A DNA stretch of 41,620 nucleotides, from positions 218 to 41,837 of the forward strand of contig PLGG01000030.1 in assembly GCA_003138515.1 (NCBI GenBank), in the 5' to 3' direction. The notes beneath the pieces were generated by a model that saw nothing but the letters and a program-made list of their open reading frames with translations, made no database searches and was not told where the DNA came from. This document shows, piece by piece, positions 40,257-41,620 of this stretch. The translations under genes were made by a program, and so were the position numbers. Source of the DNA: Acidobacteriaceae bacterium. Lineage in GTDB: Bacteria > Acidobacteriota > Terriglobia > Terriglobales > Acidobacteriaceae. Each line of letters begins with the position of its first letter. The stretch's first letter is position 1.

Positions 40257-41123
40257 ATGCGACCCTTGCTGCTGATCCACAACCGGGCCAGAATTGAATT
40301 TCAGTCCGATCGCAACGACGGTGATTTCGCCGACACGAGGGCTCGAAATAGTGAAATGCCCATCCTGCGCGAGCTCCCGATGCCAGTCGCCTTTGGAACG
40401 AATCGAGGCGACGCCCGCACGCCGTGTGGTACGGAAGGGTTTTTTAGAGATCTGTCAGCCGAAGCGCAGAGCGACTTCGCGTCGCTGGCGACACATTTCC
40501 GCTGCCCCAGCTCGACGGTTCTCATCAGCGAGGCCCAGGAGCCATCCCGCATCCTTTTCTTGTTGGAAGGGGAAGTGAATATCTCCATGAATTCCTCCGC
40601 TGGCAGGCGGCTCCTGCTCGGGCTTGCAGGCGCAGGAGATACTCTGGGGCTCACCTCTGCCATTTCCGGCGACTCCTCTGAGATTCGGGCGCAGGCGATG
40701 TACCCATGCAGCATCGCGTCGATGCGACGCTGTGATTTTCTCGAGTTTCTCGCGTGTCATCCGATCGCCTGTCAAAATGTGGCACGCGAGTTATGTGCGG
40801 AACTCACGCGAGCCCGCGAGAGATTGCGAATCCTCGGCCTCGCAGCGTCCGCGATGGCGAGAGTTGCCCATCTATTGCTGGAGTGGTGCAGAGGAGGTCA
40901 GCAGACCAGGGACGGTGTCCAGATCCGGTGCGCACTGACTCACCGCGAAATCGGTGAGTGCATCGGAGCATCGCGTGAAACGGTCACGCGTGCGCTGGCA
41001 GACTTTAGATCCCGTGACCTGGTGAAAATGCACGGCTCAACCTTAGTCGTCACGAGTTGCAGCGCCCTGGCAATCTACGCAGGCATAGACTCCATACCGG
41101 ATCCGCACCAACCGGCTGCGTGA
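40257..41123 (+). CDS. Crp/Fnr-family transcriptional regulator
   Basis: A 288-residue regulator. After an uncommonly long N-terminal extension (about 60 residues) comes a cyclic-nucleotide-binding-type beta-roll: FRDLSAEAQSDFASLATHFR, LFLLEGEVNISMN and LLGLAGAGDTLGL. A dimerisation helix follows (CQNVARELCAELTRARERL). The C-terminal winged helix, about residues 225-265, has LTHREIGECIGASRETVTRA as recognition HTH. No N-terminal Cys cluster of the Fnr iron-sulfur type is visible, and the cAMP-contacting RxS motif is not clear, so the signal is unknown. The ATG at 40257 follows TTGGAGGAAG. Its target is unknown; a 25-bp palindrome lies 113 bp after its end. Confidence 0.88.
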   Translation: MRPLLLIHNRARIEFQSDRNDGDFADTRARNSEMPILRELPMPVAFGTNRGDARTPCGTEGFFRDLSAEAQSDFASLATHFRCPSSTVLISEAQEPSRILFLLEGEVNISMNSSAGRRLLLGLAGAGDTLGLTSAISGDSSEIRAQAMYPCSIASMRRCDFLEFLACHPIACQNVARELCAELTRARERLRILGLAASAMARVAHLLLEWCRGGQQTRDGVQIRCALTHREIGECIGASRETVTRALADFRSRDLVKMHGSTLVVTSCSALAIYAGIDSIPDPHQPAA

Positions 41124-41235
41124 TCCGTCTGCAGGGCTTGGCCCGGACGGCTTCGGTTGTTGGCGAGGGCGGAACTTAGAATGTACACCTCGCACGATTG
41201 CAGTTAATCAGACATAAGAGGAATAGAACAATTGG

Positions 41236-41260
41236 ACGAAGGTATCGACGATACCTTCGT
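41236..41260. promoter_or_regulatory. 25-bp perfect palindrome, possible operator
   Basis: The arms ACGAAGGTATCG (41236-41247) and CGATACCTTCGT (41249-41260) are exact inverse complements around a single A. It has no T tract, so a DNA-binding site is more likely than a terminator. It lies 113 bp after the Crp/Fnr-type gene. Which gene it would control, if any, lies outside the window or is unknown. Confidence 0.55.
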
Positions 41261-41398
41261 ATATCTGCGAACCGGCCGAGGCTAGACGGCTCCTTTCGAT
41301 TCGGTGCTTATTACAAATACGGAAACCCGAGTCCCGCTCCCATTTATGAAAAATCGATCAACAAGAATTGGTCCACAAAAGTCGATTGGCGTCAGCTA

Positions 41399-41450
41399 GT
41401 TCAGGAGCGATTCCCAGTCGGCTGGCACTTTTCCCCGTGGTTCAGGAGCG
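41399..41450. repeat. 11-bp direct repeat GTTCAGGAGCG x2
   Basis: GTTCAGGAGCG occurs at 41399-41409 and 41440-41450, a spacing of 41 bp. With the next repeats it marks the end of the window as non-coding. It may be part of an insertion-sequence end or a degenerate repeat family. Confidence 0.4.
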
Positions 41451-41554
41451 GGCTGACTTTGTGGATGCGTCTCGTAATCGTAGAACCGATCGCTCGAATG
41501 CCGATGCCCAGCGCACCGAAATGGGTCCGCGAGAATCGGAAACGATCAAAAACG

Positions 41555-41586
41555 AAACTGTGAGACTGTGAAACTGTGAAACTGTG
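41555..41586 (+). repeat. Tandem octamer AAACTGTG x4
   Basis: Four consecutive 8-bp units, AAACTGTG, AGACTGTG, AAACTGTG and AAACTGTG, with one substitution in the second. It is the clearest of several 7-9 bp reiterated tracts in non-coding DNA here and could vary in copy number through slipped replication. Confidence 0.7.
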
Positions 41587-41620
41587 GCTGCAAGTGATTG
41601 ATTCTGAAGGCTCCACAGTT

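Larger units (their letters stand above)
41124..41620. other. Terminal 497-bp non-coding, repeat-bearing stretch
   Basis: No gene is supported. A plus-strand frame at 41198-41563 is open, but its composition (short runs of Arg, no motif) and the repeats inside it argue against coding. The stretch has a palindrome at 41236-41260, an 11-bp direct repeat at 41399 and 41440, and an octamer tract at 41555-41586. Confidence 0.55.

Noticed and set aside
41198..41563. 121-residue frame at the end of the window
   Set aside because: It contains a palindrome and a direct repeat, is Arg-rich without any motif, and no start signal is seen.
1..41620. CRISPR array, rRNA genes or prophage
   Set aside because: No regularly spaced repeat-spacer series, no rRNA signature and no phage structural or integrase gene were found.

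Overview
The window reads as a chromosomal segment of a Gram-negative, GC-rich bacterium, most likely an acidobacterium (class Terriglobia); this is inference from protein style and gene content, not from a marker gene. Outer-membrane proteins (a beta-barrel protein and a fimbrial usher), an mraZ/rsmH/ftsL/ftsI/murE/murF cluster whose MurE carries the meso-diaminopimelate DNPR motif, a PASTA-tailed FtsI, GTP-type PEP carboxykinase and several secreted proteins of unknown function all fit. No rRNA, tRNA, CRISPR array or intact insertion sequence was found.

Layout. 1-9.7 kb: mostly minus-strand accessory genes: a Tat-exported alginate-lyase-family protein, a decayed DUF1537/PdxA chimera (plus strand), a small beta-barrel protein, a KimA-like potassium/APC transporter behind a soluble GAF-PAS-PAS-PAS histidine kinase, a DUF4440 protein and a secreted protein of unknown function. 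9.9-11.8 kb: dxs (isoprenoid precursor synthesis). 12.0-17.5 kb: an archaic (Csu-type) chaperone-usher pilus locus: shortened SCPU subunit, SCPU subunit, chaperone, usher and two-domain tip subunit. 17.5-21.2 kb: a GT-C membrane glycosyltransferase, an amidohydrolase-fold protein lacking its HxH metal motif, and a DUF2127 membrane protein. 21.2-30.2 kb: the dcw cluster, preceded by a 10-bp-periodic TGG array that looks like the MraZ operator. It ends after murF, where a subclass B3 metallo-beta-lactamase gene overlaps the murF stop by four bases. 30.2-33.1 kb: yggU and yggS (minus), a DUF486 membrane protein (plus) and trxB (minus). 33.1-37.3 kb: a large secreted protein with a metzincin-like domain whose zinc ligands are all replaced, a 60-residue protein, an NAD-binding domain protein, twin hairpins and a DUF3592 protein. 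37.4-39.2 kb: pckG. 39.8-41.1 kb: a receiver-like protein lacking its phosphorylation residues, followed by a Crp/Fnr-type regulator. The end of the window is non-coding and repeat-rich.

How the genes work together. The dcw genes make and cross-link peptidoglycan precursors under likely MraZ autoregulation; the attached beta-lactamase would be co-expressed with them. The pilus genes form a self-contained secretion and assembly unit. A recurring theme is enzyme folds that have lost catalytic residues (pseudo-metzincin, amidohydrolase without HxH, receiver without Asp, 3HCDH_N domain without catalytic His). No wholly new multi-gene system is evident. The best leads are the lactamase-murF coupling, the MraZ array, the pseudo-metzincin and the pilus subunit architecture.
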